From NORP23 sp050302475 (GTDB lineage: Bacteria > Pseudomonadota > Alphaproteobacteria > Rhodobacterales > Rhodobacteraceae): a stretch of 31,074 nt of DNA. The first letter of the stretch is position 1; each line of letters opens with the position of its first letter. The notes under the pieces were generated by a model. That model ran no database searches and had not been told where the DNA came from. It saw only the letters and a list, made by a program, of their open reading frames with translations. The position numbers were made by a program, and so were the translations under genes. Shown piece after piece: positions 1 through 8,447 of this stretch. Where the stretch lies: positions 1 to 31,074 of the forward strand of contig JBNLBF010000024.1 in NCBI GenBank assembly GCA_050302475.1, read 5' to 3'.

Positions 1-69
<69 letters not shown>

Positions 70-111
70 AATAGTTAAAATGATAATGGTTCTGGTAAAA
101 CAGCGATCTGG

Positions 112-747
112 TCAGAGTTGTAGGCTCGCCGGAAGCGACTGTTCCAGCACTAGCTCCGCGTTCGGCAGATCGTTGGTTTCGGCACGGGCGACGGCATCCT
201 CGCGCGACAACCCGTGGTCAATCCAGCGTTGGATCAGACGGGTGCGCAGAGTGTCCGGATCGGGGGAAAGCATCAGTGAAAAATCCCAAATCTCATTCAA
301 TTCGCGCCAGACGGGTTGATCCAGAAGCAGATAGTTCCCCTCAACAAGCACCGTATCGCATGAGGACGGGATATATCCCGCGCCCGCAATGCTAATGTCC
401 CGGGATCGGTCAAACAGGGGATAGTAAAGCTCGGGCGTATCTGCGAGGCGACGTACCAGCGCCAGGAACCCATTGCTGTCAAATGTCTCAGGTGCCCCTT
501 TTCGCGCCCGCAGACCGCGCTGATCCAAAATACGGTTATCCAAGTGGAACCCATCCATAGGGACGATATGGGTCTCGCACCCGGAAGCGGTCAATTCCTC
601 TGCGATCCTGTCGGCAAGCGTGGATTTTCCGCTGGCCGGCGGGCCAACCAAGGCCACCAGGCGACGGCGAGATTGCCGGGGCGCTACCCGGATCGCGTCG
701 CAAGCGTGATTGGCTGTCGTGTCGAGGTCGGTCAATTCGGAACCCAT
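112..747 (-). CDS. P-loop kinase of the uridine kinase/FrcK-like family
   Basis: This is a 211-residue protein with a clear Walker A (G35 to S42, GPPASGKS) after a roughly 30-residue leader. It also has MDGFHLDN at 64-71, RKGAPETFD at 82-90 and LVEGNYLLL near 134-142, the diagnostic motifs of the small phosphoribulokinase/uridine kinase-like family that includes FrcK and YggC. Such proteins are predicted cytosolic kinases of a sugar or nucleoside; the substrate cannot be read from sequence. The length is normal. The ATG at 747 has no strong ribosome site, so a different start is possible. It is divergent from the GH9 gene across 215 bases and lies just downstream of the tRNA on the opposite strand. 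No transporter neighbour is present to hint at a substrate. Confidence 0.82.
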   Translation of the reverse strand: MGSELTDLDTTANHACDAIRVAPRQSRRRLVALVGPPASGKSTLADRIAEELTASGCETHIVPMDGFHLDNRILDQRGLRARKGAPETFDSNGFLALVRRLADTPELYYPLFDRSRDISIAGAGYIPSSCDTVLVEGNYLLLDQPVWRELNEIWDFSLMLSPDPDTLRTRLIQRWIDHGLSREDAVARAETNDLPNAELVLEQSLPASLQL

Positions 748-779
748 GGTGGTTTATGGCGATCAGCATAGCTATCAAA

Positions 780-804
780 CCAAATTTCATACAGCAGAAT
801 TTGG
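780..804. promoter_or_regulatory. Inverted repeat of LysR-box form (T-N11-A) between kinase and GH9 gene
   Basis: The arms CCAAATT (780-786) and AATTTGG (798-804) are perfect inverted repeats around 11 bases, giving the T-N11-A spacing typical of LysR-type regulator sites. It lies 33 bases before the kinase start and about 160 bases before the GH9 start. No regulator gene is adjacent, so assignment as an operator is inference. The rest of the 748-962 gap shows only AT-rich sequence and the GH9 ribosome site. Confidence 0.4.
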
Positions 805-962
805 CGGAAACGGATATTCAGGACCTTACTTGCGTTTTCGCATGGGAAACAGAAGGGCCAAGATTTTCGCGCGATAGGTGAGATGAAAATAAACCCAAGG
901 TTGACCAGCGCGATCAATTCCACAAAGCTGTTATCAACCAGAAGTCTGAAAAAGGGGGACAT

Positions 963-3263
963 ATGTTCAGATTTCCGTCTGTCGTATCTTTGGTCAAAAG
1001 TATTTCCATCACCGGGGTCGCTATGTGCGCCCTTGCCGGACAAAGTCTGGCAGAAAACCAGATCGCTGATGGTCAGTTCGAGGACACAATCGGTGCCTGG
1101 TGGGGAACCGAGAATTTGGAGTTGGAGCTCGATAACGGTCAGCTTTGCGCCAATGTTCCGGCCGGGACTATTAACCCGTGGGATGCGATTATCGGTATGG
1201 ACGGCATAAATCTGGTCGACGGGGAGGAGTATGAATTTTCCTTCACCGCATCGGGGGATCCTGAAGGGCCGGTCCGCGCGTTGGTGCAAATGCCAGTGGA
1301 TCCTTGGACATCCTACACTGGCATTACTGAACGGGTTCCGATGGCGGCAACGGACTATACATCCGGGTTCAAATCCCCGGTTACGATGGATAATGCGCAG
1401 ATCGTGTTTCAGGTTGGCGGATCGCTGACCAAGCCCTGGCGGCTATGTCTGGATAATATTGCGCTCAACAGCGATGTCGCGGTGGCGGCATATGCACCTG
1501 ATACCGGGCCATCGGTCCGGGTCAATCAGGTAGGGTATCTGCCCGACGGGCCGAAAATCGCGACGGTTGTGTCGGACGCAGAAACGCCGCTCGACTGGCA
1601 GGTTACGGATGCGTCAGGCGCCGTTCTGGCAAGCGGGCAATCGCAACCCATGGGGGACGATCCCTCGGCCGGTGAATCCGTTCATGTCATTGATTTTACA
1701 GACCTATCTTCATCTGGAATCAATCTGATACTGAGTGTCGGCACGGATCAAAGCCATCCGTTCACGATTTCCGCTGACATTTACGCCGACCTTTTGTCCG
1801 ATGCGCTCGGGTATTTTTATCCTGTCAGGTCCGGGATCGAAATCCGCGGCGATCTGGCGGGGGAGGCTTATGCCCGTCCGGCCGGTCATCTGTCCACGCA
1901 TGATGGTGGAGATCTGAACAAAGGCGATCTGGATGTCGGCTGCACCTCGGCGGAAGATAGCGAAACGATCTATGGGGAGCCTTGGACCTGCGACTACCGG
2001 CTTGATGTCACGGGCGGGTGGTATGATGCCGGGGATCACGGCAAATATGTTGTGAATGGCGGGATATCGGTGGCGCAGCTTTTGTCCGCTTACGAACGGG
2101 CGATACGTCTGCCGAGCGCTGCGCTGCCCGCCATGGAAGATGGCGCGATGGCCATTCCCGAAGCCGGCAACAATATCCCCGATATTCTGGACGAGGTCCG
2201 GTGGGAGCTGGAATGGATGATAAAAATGATCGTCCCCGAAGGCCAGCCGATGGCGGGTCTGGTGCATCATAAAATCCATGATGTGCGCTGGACCGGACTG
2301 CCTCTTTTTCCGCATCTGGATGAACAGGAACGTGTTCTGCGCCGACCATCGACTGCGGCGACGCTGAACCTCGTGGCGACAGCAGCGCAGGCATCGCGTC
2401 TGATTGCTGATCATGACGAGACGTACTCGGATAAGTTGCTGAGCGTTGCGGAGGCGGCGTGGGTTGCAGCGAACGCCATGCCGGATGTCTTTGCCCCCGC
2501 GATCGACAGCGGTATGGGCGGTGGTCCATATGATGATACCGATCTGTCGGATGAATTCTACTGGGCCGCAGCGGAGCTATACCTGACCACCGGAGAGGCG
2601 GCGTATCTGGACCGACTGAAGCAATCCCAGCATTGGGATGGTCCCGTGTTTGGTGATGTCGCGTTTGACTGGGGTCACGTCGCCGGGCTCGCACGGTTGC
2701 AATTGGCAACGGTCGGAACGATTTTGGACGAAGCTGATTTGTCCGCTATCCGCCGGTCCGTCATCACGGCAGCAGATGCCTATCTGGAACTTCAGGACAG
2801 CCAACCTTTCGGCCACCCCTATGCCCCGGCAGAAGGGCGTTATGGCTGGGGATCTAATCATATGATCGTGCAGAATCTGATCGTGATTGCGACAGCTTAT
2901 GATCTGACGGGCGAGGATCGCTACCGTCAGGCGATGCTCGAAGGATTTGACTATCTGTTGGGTCGGAATGCGCTGAATATATCCTACATCACGGGATACG
3001 GCACATATTTCGCCGAAAATCAGCATTCCCGCTGGTTTGCCAACCAGGTGAATCCGGATTTACCCCACCCGCCCAAAGGGTCACTCTCAGGAGGACCGAA
3101 TTCCGACATTCAGGATCCGGTCGCGCAAAGCCTGTTTGCTGAACAAGGGTGCGCGGCACAGAAATGCTATATTGATGATATTGAAAGTTGGGCGACCAAC
3201 GAAATCACCATCAACTGGAACGCTGCGTTGGTGCATTTCGCCTCGTTCCTGATGGATCAGTAA
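963..3263 (+). CDS. Secreted glycoside hydrolase family 9 (endoglucanase-type) with N-terminal CBM and Ig-like domain
   Basis: This is a 766-residue modular enzyme. Residues 1-30 are a signal peptide ending Ser-Leu-Ala. Residues about 31-172 resemble a CBM4/9-type carbohydrate-binding domain ending in RLCLDNIAL. Residues about 183-272 resemble the Ig-like CelD_N domain (VRVNQVGYLPDG). From about 275 to the end is the GH9 (alpha/alpha)6 catalytic domain. GGWYDAGDHGKYV holds the catalytic D355 and D358, H688 and R690 match the GH9 His signature, and E747 in TNEITINWNAA is the general acid. All key residues are present, so the enzyme looks intact; beta-1,4-glucan is the likely substrate, acting in the periplasm or outside the cell. 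The start has a good ribosome site (GGGGGA just upstream). No other polysaccharide gene is adjacent. GH9 is a family I do not expect as core in this group. Confidence 0.93.
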   Translation: MFRFPSVVSLVKSISITGVAMCALAGQSLAENQIADGQFEDTIGAWWGTENLELELDNGQLCANVPAGTINPWDAIIGMDGINLVDGEEYEFSFTASGDPEGPVRALVQMPVDPWTSYTGITERVPMAATDYTSGFKSPVTMDNAQIVFQVGGSLTKPWRLCLDNIALNSDVAVAAYAPDTGPSVRVNQVGYLPDGPKIATVVSDAETPLDWQVTDASGAVLASGQSQPMGDDPSAGESVHVIDFTDLSSSGINLILSVGTDQSHPFTISADIYADLLSDALGYFYPVRSGIEIRGDLAGEAYARPAGHLSTHDGGDLNKGDLDVGCTSAEDSETIYGEPWTCDYRLDVTGGWYDAGDHGKYVVNGGISVAQLLSAYERAIRLPSAALPAMEDGAMAIPEAGNNIPDILDEVRWELEWMIKMIVPEGQPMAGLVHHKIHDVRWTGLPLFPHLDEQERVLRRPSTAATLNLVATAAQASRLIADHDETYSDKLLSVAEAAWVAANAMPDVFAPAIDSGMGGGPYDDTDLSDEFYWAAAELYLTTGEAAYLDRLKQSQHWDGPVFGDVAFDWGHVAGLARLQLATVGTILDEADLSAIRRSVITAADAYLELQDSQPFGHPYAPAEGRYGWGSNHMIVQNLIVIATAYDLTGEDRYRQAMLEGFDYLLGRNALNISYITGYGTYFAENQHSRWFANQVNPDLPHPPKGSLSGGPNSDIQDPVAQSLFAEQGCAAQKCYIDDIESWATNEITINWNAALVHFASFLMDQ

Positions 3264-3270
3264 ACGGCAA

Positions 3271-3286
3271 GGCCGGATTCCCGGCC
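3271..3286. other. Short GC hairpin after the GH9 gene
   Basis: GGCCGG and CCGGCC flank ATTC eight bases after the GH9 stop codon. No T-run follows, so it is not a standard intrinsic terminator. It could protect the mRNA 3' end or assist termination. Confidence 0.35.
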
Positions 3287-3378
3287 ATGCCACTTCCGCA
3301 TATCGAAAATGCGGAAAACAGGCTGGAAAATGCTTTGGGAGGACTTAAGTACCGGGAAATTCAGGAAAGGGAAATGTC

Positions 3379-3654
3379 ATGTCCGGCGACACTGTCGCAC
3401 AGGAGAAGCACGAAATCATGCATGAGCTGTCGGAGCTGTTGCAGGGGTGTTCGTTGCGCCGGCTCATGACAATAAAAACCTTCAGCGAGAGCGTCATAGA
3501 TCAACAGAATGAAAACCTCGTCGCGTCATTTCTGGATAGAAAGGATGATCAGGTGCTGGATACGATCCTGTTGCTGATGTCCTCCATGGATTGTGAACAG
3601 CAGGCGCGCATTCTGGAACAGGCAAAAGCGGCTATCGACGCGTCGAGGGATTAG
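3379..3654 (+). CDS. Small hypothetical protein
   Basis: This 91-residue protein is not one I recognise. A purine-rich ribosome site (AGGAAAGGG) lies about 8 bases before the ATG at 3379. The sequence is predicted helical, rich in Glu, Gln and Leu, with no signal peptide or membrane segment and two cysteines (C24 in LLQGCSLRR and C72 in SSMDCEQQ). It looks like a small cytosolic protein of helical hairpins. It follows the GH9 gene by 115 bases on the same strand and ends 10 bases before the convergent FAD oxidoreductase. Codon use and the ribosome site support it as real; a functional link with the GH9 enzyme is only positional. Confidence 0.6.
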   Translation: MSGDTVAQEKHEIMHELSELLQGCSLRRLMTIKTFSESVIDQQNENLVASFLDRKDDQVLDTILLLMSSMDCEQQARILEQAKAAIDASRD

Positions 3655-3664
3655 GCGCCCTCGT

Positions 3665-4777
3665 TCACGACACAACTCCCTGCTCCCATCCGGTCAGATA
3701 ACTGGTCGGTGCATCCGTTGGCTGATCCACGATCAGATCCGCGACGACCTCGCCACATTTATGAGCAATCCCGAACCCGATCTTGAACCCGCCGGTTGCC
3801 ACAAACAGGTCGGGCTGTCCGGGGATGCTTCCCAATATCGGATCCGGTTTGCGACCACGCGGTCTGATCCCTGCCCAGCGTTGCAGGACCGTTGCGCTTC
3901 GTAGCGATGGACAGATGGTGGAAGCCTTCTCCAGCACGCGATCAAGTTTCAGGTCCGTCTCCGACGGGTGATCCCAGTACGGTTCACTGGTGGACCCGAC
4001 AGCCACCGAGCCATCTGCATGTGGGATGATATAAACCCCGTCAGCAAAGATTTGAGGAGCGCTTGCCGGCAGGCCACCGGACAGCAGGGCCGACTGGCCC
4101 TTGACCCCGGTCCCGATACTGTCCCCGACAATTTGTTTATAAAAATCAAAGCTTTCGACACCGGCGGCAATCACGGTCCGGTCGGTCCGAAGCGTGCCCC
4201 TCGGGCCAGTGACCTGCCCGGATGCGACCTCTTCAACCGGCCAGTTTTCGTGGATAACGACACCACTCTGTCGCAGCGCCGCCGCCAGAGACCGACAGGC
4301 CCGCGCGGGCTGTATCCGTGCCGACAGCGTTTCTGTGACCACACCCTCGGCGCAGATTTCAGGGGACAGATGCGCTGTGATTTCACCGGGGTCGGAGACC
4401 CGCCATTCGGCCTCCGTTTTCCAGACGGTCGCGTGATAGTCCTGCCGTTCCAGCGCCAGCTCGCGACTGCGGACATCGGGAAGCGGGATCAGCCTTCCGT
4501 TTCGCGCATACCCTACCGGGATGCCCGAGATCGCCTCAACCTCGGACCAGAAGGTCCGGGCGCTTAACAGTGCGTCCAACTGAAATTGTTTCTTCTCGTT
4601 CCAGCGCTCCGGAACGTGGGGCGACATTGCCCCCATCAGCCCTCCACTGGCACCCGACCCGATCTCTGTGCGCTCAAGCAGGGTCACGGACAATCCGTGT
4701 TTCGCGCAAAACCACGCGGTGGTCAGGCCGAAGATTCCGCCGCCGATCACAATCACTGATTGTTTTTCGTTTGCCAT
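3665..4777 (-). CDS. FAD-dependent oxidoreductase (DAO family), probable MnmC C-domain-like partner of MnmD
   Basis: With the start at 4777 this is a 370-residue protein beginning with a Rossmann FAD motif (VIVIGGGIFGLTTA, G12, G14, G17) followed by LLERTEIGSGASGG, the classic DAO/glycine oxidase N-terminus. The C-terminal WAGIRPRGRKPDPILG and LFVATGGFKIGFG segments close the FAD site. In E. coli the MnmC C-terminal domain of this family removes the carboxymethyl group of cmnm5U34 in tRNA. The divergent neighbour is the methyltransferase half, mnmD, so that role is likely here, but a glycine oxidase-like amine oxidase cannot be excluded. An ATG at 4825 in frame would overlap the mnmD start; I prefer 4777, because the extension MIYPCQIGRQCAKTRD precedes the natural beta strand and leaves no promoter space. 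Confidence 0.8.
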   Translation of the reverse strand: MANEKQSVIVIGGGIFGLTTAWFCAKHGLSVTLLERTEIGSGASGGLMGAMSPHVPERWNEKKQFQLDALLSARTFWSEVEAISGIPVGYARNGRLIPLPDVRSRELALERQDYHATVWKTEAEWRVSDPGEITAHLSPEICAEGVVTETLSARIQPARACRSLAAALRQSGVVIHENWPVEEVASGQVTGPRGTLRTDRTVIAAGVESFDFYKQIVGDSIGTGVKGQSALLSGGLPASAPQIFADGVYIIPHADGSVAVGSTSEPYWDHPSETDLKLDRVLEKASTICPSLRSATVLQRWAGIRPRGRKPDPILGSIPGQPDLFVATGGFKIGFGIAHKCGEVVADLIVDQPTDAPTSYLTGWEQGVVS

Positions 4778-4823
4778 ATCCCGGGTCTTTGCACATTGTC
4801 GGCCAATCTGACAGGGATAAATC

Positions 4824-5483
4824 ATGAATTCGCAGGGATCGCAAAAGGCAGAGCTGGACTGGCGGGACGGGGTGCCGACATCTCTCCGGTTTGACGATCC
4901 GTATTTTTCCCTGAATGACGGGCTCGCGGAAACGCGACATGTGTTTCTTAACGGGAACGACCTGCCTGCACGTTATCAGGATGGATTCCATATTGCCGAG
5001 CTGGGGTTTGGATCCGGTTTGAACTTACTCGCAGCGTGGGCCGCATGGGAAGGGCCGGGATGCCTGCATTTCACCAGTTTCGAAGCCTATCCCATGTCCG
5101 CGACCCAGATGGAAACCGCGCTACAAAACTGGCCGGAGCTGGCCGGATTGGCGCAGCCTTTGCTGGATGCCGGTGGGCGGAGCTTCCAGGCGCCGAGCCT
5201 CAATTTCAATCTGATCATCGGGGATGCCCGCGAAACTCTGCCAAGCTGGACGGGCAAGGCTGACGCGTGGTTCCTTGACGGGTTCAGCCCGGCGAAGAAC
5301 CCGGAACTGTGGGAGGAACAGCTACTGCAAGAGGTTGCAGATCATACCGCTCCCGGAGGGAGCTTCGCGACCTACAGCGCCGCGGGACATGTCCGGCGCA
5401 AGCTGGAGGCCGCGGGATTCACCGTCGAACGTTTACCCGGATTTGGGCACAAACGGCATATGTGCCGGGGCTGGCGAGCATGA
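4824..5483 (+). CDS. mnmD: tRNA U34 5-methylaminomethyl-2-thiouridine methyltransferase MnmD
   Basis: This 219-residue protein corresponds to the N-terminal half of E. coli MnmC. It has AELGFGSGLN (58-67), the SAM-binding loop of the DUF752/MnmD family, and WFLDGFSPAKNPELW (149-163), the hallmark active-site segment. It methylates nm5s2U to mnm5s2U at the wobble position of tRNAs. The length equals stand-alone MnmD proteins, so the FAD domain is absent by design and not by truncation. The ribosome site ACAGGGA precedes the ATG. The stop overlaps the next ATG (ATGA at 5480-5483), coupling it with the DMT permease. The FAD-oxidoreductase gene starts 46 bases away on the other strand. Confidence 0.92.
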   Translation: MNSQGSQKAELDWRDGVPTSLRFDDPYFSLNDGLAETRHVFLNGNDLPARYQDGFHIAELGFGSGLNLLAAWAAWEGPGCLHFTSFEAYPMSATQMETALQNWPELAGLAQPLLDAGGRSFQAPSLNFNLIIGDARETLPSWTGKADAWFLDGFSPAKNPELWEEQLLQEVADHTAPGGSFATYSAAGHVRRKLEAAGFTVERLPGFGHKRHMCRGWRA

Positions 5484-6403
5484 ACCTGAATAATAACCGG
5501 CTCGGCATTATCCTGATGGTCACATCTACCGTGATCTTTTCGGTGCAGGATGGGCTGTCGCGCTATCTGGGTGGCGAATATAACGTGATGATGGTGGTGA
5601 TGATCCGCTATTGGTTCTTTGCCCTTTTTGTCATCGCCATTTCATCGCGGCGTAAAGGCGGGTTGCGGCAGGTCGCAAAAACCACGCGCCCGGTTTTGCA
5701 GATTTTGCGGGGATTGCTGCTGGTTGGTGATGTCTGCGTGATGGTTCTGGCCTTTGTTCTGCTGGGACTGGCGGAGACACATGCGATTTTTGCCTCCTAT
5801 CCGCTGATGGTTGCGGCCCTGTCCTTTGCCATCCTTGGCGAACGGGTCGGCTGGCGACGCTGGCTGGCGATCCTGCTTGGGTTTACGGGTGTGCTGATAA
5901 TTCTGCGTCCCGGGGCGGGCGTGTTCTCGGCGACCTCAACATTGCCGCTTCTGGCGGCCGCTATGTTCGCCTTTTACACGCTGCTGACCCGGTTGGTCGC
6001 GCGCGAGGATTCAGCAGAAACCAGCTTTTTCTGGACCGGGGTCGCCGGGGCGGTTGCGATCAGTTTTATCGGGCCGTTTTTCTGGCAGAATTTGCAGGGC
6101 ACCGACTGGCTGCTGATGCTGTTGCTGTGCCTGACGGGGGCAATTGGACATTACATCCTGATTAAGGCTTACGAGGCAGCGGCACCAACCGTCATCCAGC
6201 CCTTTTCGTTCCTGCAATTGGTGTTCGTATCCATAATCGGATTCACGATATTCGACGAAGCGTTCGAGATCTGGATCGCCGTCGGGGCTGCACTGGTAAT
6301 CCTGTCCAGCCTCTTCACCCTATGGCGTGAACGGGAAACGGCTAGGAGCCGCCCCCCAGTTTCAGATCCCGCGACAGGGTCAACGGCTGCACCTGACCAC
6401 TGA
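5480..6403 (+). CDS. DMT-superfamily (EamA) permease
   Basis: This 307-residue integral membrane protein has about ten hydrophobic helices in two repeats, each starting with the EamA pattern: FSVQDGLSRYLGG near the N-terminus, and the second half from about LPLLAAAMFAFYTLLTR. AILGERVGWRRWLAILLGFTGVLIIL is the usual end of the first repeat. Substrates of this family are small metabolites or amino acids and cannot be predicted. The start at 5480 overlaps the mnmD stop; the longer reading frame from 5309 runs through mnmD and has no membrane-protein composition there. The last 62 bases overlap the convergent lytic transglycosylase gene, an unusually long antisense 3' overlap. The tail after the last helix is Arg/Pro/Ser-rich and dispensable in appearance. 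Confidence 0.88.
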   Translation: MNLNNNRLGIILMVTSTVIFSVQDGLSRYLGGEYNVMMVVMIRYWFFALFVIAISSRRKGGLRQVAKTTRPVLQILRGLLLVGDVCVMVLAFVLLGLAETHAIFASYPLMVAALSFAILGERVGWRRWLAILLGFTGVLIILRPGAGVFSATSTLPLLAAAMFAFYTLLTRLVAREDSAETSFFWTGVAGAVAISFIGPFFWQNLQGTDWLLMLLLCLTGAIGHYILIKAYEAAAPTVIQPFSFLQLVFVSIIGFTIFDEAFEIWIAVGAALVILSSLFTLWRERETARSRPPVSDPATGSTAAPDH

Positions 6404-8318
6404 TACGCGTCCGGTAGACATAGACAGATTCCGCGATCCGCATGACATAATTGCGTGTCTCGTTGAACGGAATGGTTTCGATCCAATCGACCGCATCCAC
6501 ATTCGGACTGCGCGGATCACCATAATCGCGGATCCAGCGGTCCGCCCGGTGAGGTCCGGCATTATAGGCAGCTGCGGCAAGGATGATTGACCCGCTATAG
6601 CGGCGCAGCATCTCGTCCAGATAAGCGGTGCCGAGCGTCGCGTTATATTCCCAGTCATTTGCCAGCCGGTCCTGCGAATAGCTGATCCCCAACCCTTTGG
6701 CGACGTTCCTTGCGGTCGCGGGCATCACCTGCATCAGACCCAACGCACCGACGGGGCTGGCCGCATCATGCTGGAATTCACTTTCCTGCCGGGCGATCGC
6801 CATCTGATATTCCGGTGCAACCGGGCTGTCAAAACGGGACAGATCGGTGAGGGGATAATAAGCCTCGGGAATGACGATGCCGCTAAAGGCCGCCTCTTTT
6901 GCGATTTTAAGGGCCGTGTTCGGCAAATCCATATCGAACGCCAGCTGCGCCACCGCCGCGCGTTCAGGCACCGTCATGGTTTCCGACGCATGGACGAGGA
7001 ACCAGCGCGTCAGGTCATCACGACCGGCATTATGGAACAGCAAAGCAGCACGGACGGAATCGCTCGCCAGAAACTGTTGGCGGGTCCAGTCGGCGGGGAC
7101 GCTGGGGCCGATCAGGCTGGCATCTGACGGCAATCCTCCACGTTCGGCGGCTAGCTGACCGTAGAAACTGGTCTGATAGGTCGCTGCAAGGCTGTAGAAG
7201 GTCAGTGCGTTTGCCTGATCCCCCAGGGCCTCGTAGGTACGACCCAGCCAGTAGCCGGCGCGCCCGACGCTGATCGGACTGTCCACGGCAGCGCGGAATT
7301 TCTGGAAATGTATCAAGGCGCGTTGCGGGTCGTTCAATTTGCGCAGCGCAATGAATCCTGCGAGCCATTCAAGATCTTTATAGTCGTCACTCCCCGGCAG
7401 CAGGAAATGCTGACTAGCCAGTAGATACGCGGTCTGGTGATCCCCAAGCCGCATGGCACGACGGGCATAGGTACGACGTTGATCTGACCAGTATTCGGGA
7501 CGGCCCAATGCTTCCAGCGACGAGGAGCGTTCCACCATCATTTCCTGTGCACTGTCCCAATAGCCTTTCTCGCGTCGCCAGCGGAAACGATCAAACGCCA
7601 GACCAGCGTCATTGCGCAAAGTTGCGGGCAGCGCAGAGATCATCGCGTCGACGCCGTTTTGCTGACGTTGGAGCGCAATGCGAACCTCCGCCAGTTTGAC
7701 GGCTTCGGCAGAGACCAGCGAAAACATCCGCTGCGCTTCATTCAACCGTTGCCGCCATATCAGCATATCGAGCCGTTCTTCGTGGAACGGACGAAGCGTG
7801 GCAGAAAATTCGGCCAGAATGGCAGACTGTTCCTCCGGTGACAGCGCATAGCGGGTCCAAACGCGGATAATCTCGGCGTTTGCCGCATCCGCCTGGCCCG
7901 TTGCCCGCAAGGCTTTGGCAAGCATCAGGCCGCCATAGCCGGATTGCGGCTCAGACCCGTTGAAAAAGGCGATCACACGTTGCGGGGAGACATTTGTCGG
8001 GATCTGTGTTTCCCCGACATAGCGCAGACGATCCAGCCCGGGCCAGTCGCCATTTGCTGCCAGAAATGCCTCGTAATCGGCAAAATTCGCGTCTGTCTCG
8101 CGCAGGCGATACCATTCCACGATTTCTTTGGCGATCGGATCCTGATTGCGCGCCGCCAGCCGCGCCGCCGCCACAAAATCACCGTCAGAGATTTCCGCAA
8201 GGGTCGCCACTAACCCCGCACCATTTTGCGTGGGGGTTTGCGAATAGGCGGGAATTGCCGCCATTAACACGAAAAAAAACGCCGCCGGAAGTCCGGTGGA
8301 CACTGAAAACCTTCGCAT
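6342..8318 (-). CDS. Soluble lytic murein transglycosylase, Slt70-like
   Basis: This 658-residue periplasmic enzyme starts with a signal peptide (residues 1-26, ending AYS). A long all-helical superhelical domain (about 40-490) follows, then the SLT catalytic domain from about 500. E512 in AIARQESEF is the catalytic glutamate, followed by GALGLMQVMP (524-533) and AYNAGPHRADRW (584-595), all canonical for family 1 lytic transglycosylases. It cleaves peptidoglycan glycan strands to 1,6-anhydromuropeptides. The length is normal for Slt70-type proteins. It is divergent from dapA across 129 bases, and a TCATAA-N4-TTATGA dyad at 8352-8367 sits between them. Its 3' end overlaps the DMT permease gene on the other strand. 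Confidence 0.93.
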   Translation of the reverse strand: MRRFSVSTGLPAAFFFVLMAAIPAYSQTPTQNGAGLVATLAEISDGDFVAAARLAARNQDPIAKEIVEWYRLRETDANFADYEAFLAANGDWPGLDRLRYVGETQIPTNVSPQRVIAFFNGSEPQSGYGGLMLAKALRATGQADAANAEIIRVWTRYALSPEEQSAILAEFSATLRPFHEERLDMLIWRQRLNEAQRMFSLVSAEAVKLAEVRIALQRQQNGVDAMISALPATLRNDAGLAFDRFRWRREKGYWDSAQEMMVERSSSLEALGRPEYWSDQRRTYARRAMRLGDHQTAYLLASQHFLLPGSDDYKDLEWLAGFIALRKLNDPQRALIHFQKFRAAVDSPISVGRAGYWLGRTYEALGDQANALTFYSLAATYQTSFYGQLAAERGGLPSDASLIGPSVPADWTRQQFLASDSVRAALLFHNAGRDDLTRWFLVHASETMTVPERAAVAQLAFDMDLPNTALKIAKEAAFSGIVIPEAYYPLTDLSRFDSPVAPEYQMAIARQESEFQHDAASPVGALGLMQVMPATARNVAKGLGISYSQDRLANDWEYNATLGTAYLDEMLRRYSGSIILAAAAYNAGPHRADRWIRDYGDPRSPNVDAVDWIETIPFNETRNYVMRIAESVYVYRTRISGQVQPLTLSRDLKLGGGS

Positions 8319-8447
8319 GTTGCCTCAACAAATGTTCTATTTTTGCGGGAGTCATAACGTATTATGATCAAAAAGTCATGTATTGCTTGCTTGAAGCCAA
8401 ATCAAATCAGCGTTAGTGCAAACAGGACACAGTCAAGGGAGGCGAAA

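Noticed and set aside
732..1289. Minus-strand frame of 185 codons across the kinase-GH9 gap
   Set aside because: It is antisense to the GH9 signal peptide and CBM and overlaps the kinase start; no recognisable motif.
1710..2709. Two minus-strand frames of over 230 codons inside the GH9 gene
   Set aside because: Basic, Pro/Arg/His-rich translations without motifs; they are shadows of the GH9 catalytic domain, whose catalytic residues are all readable on the plus strand.
5309..5479. N-terminal extension of the DMT permease by 57 residues
   Set aside because: The extension lies in mnmD in another frame and is Arg/Gly-rich; the ATG overlapping the mnmD stop gives a normal EamA protein.
8364..8447. 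N-terminal extension of DapA
   Set aside because: Family members begin at MFxGSxPALITPF; the ATG at 8448 has an excellent ribosome site.
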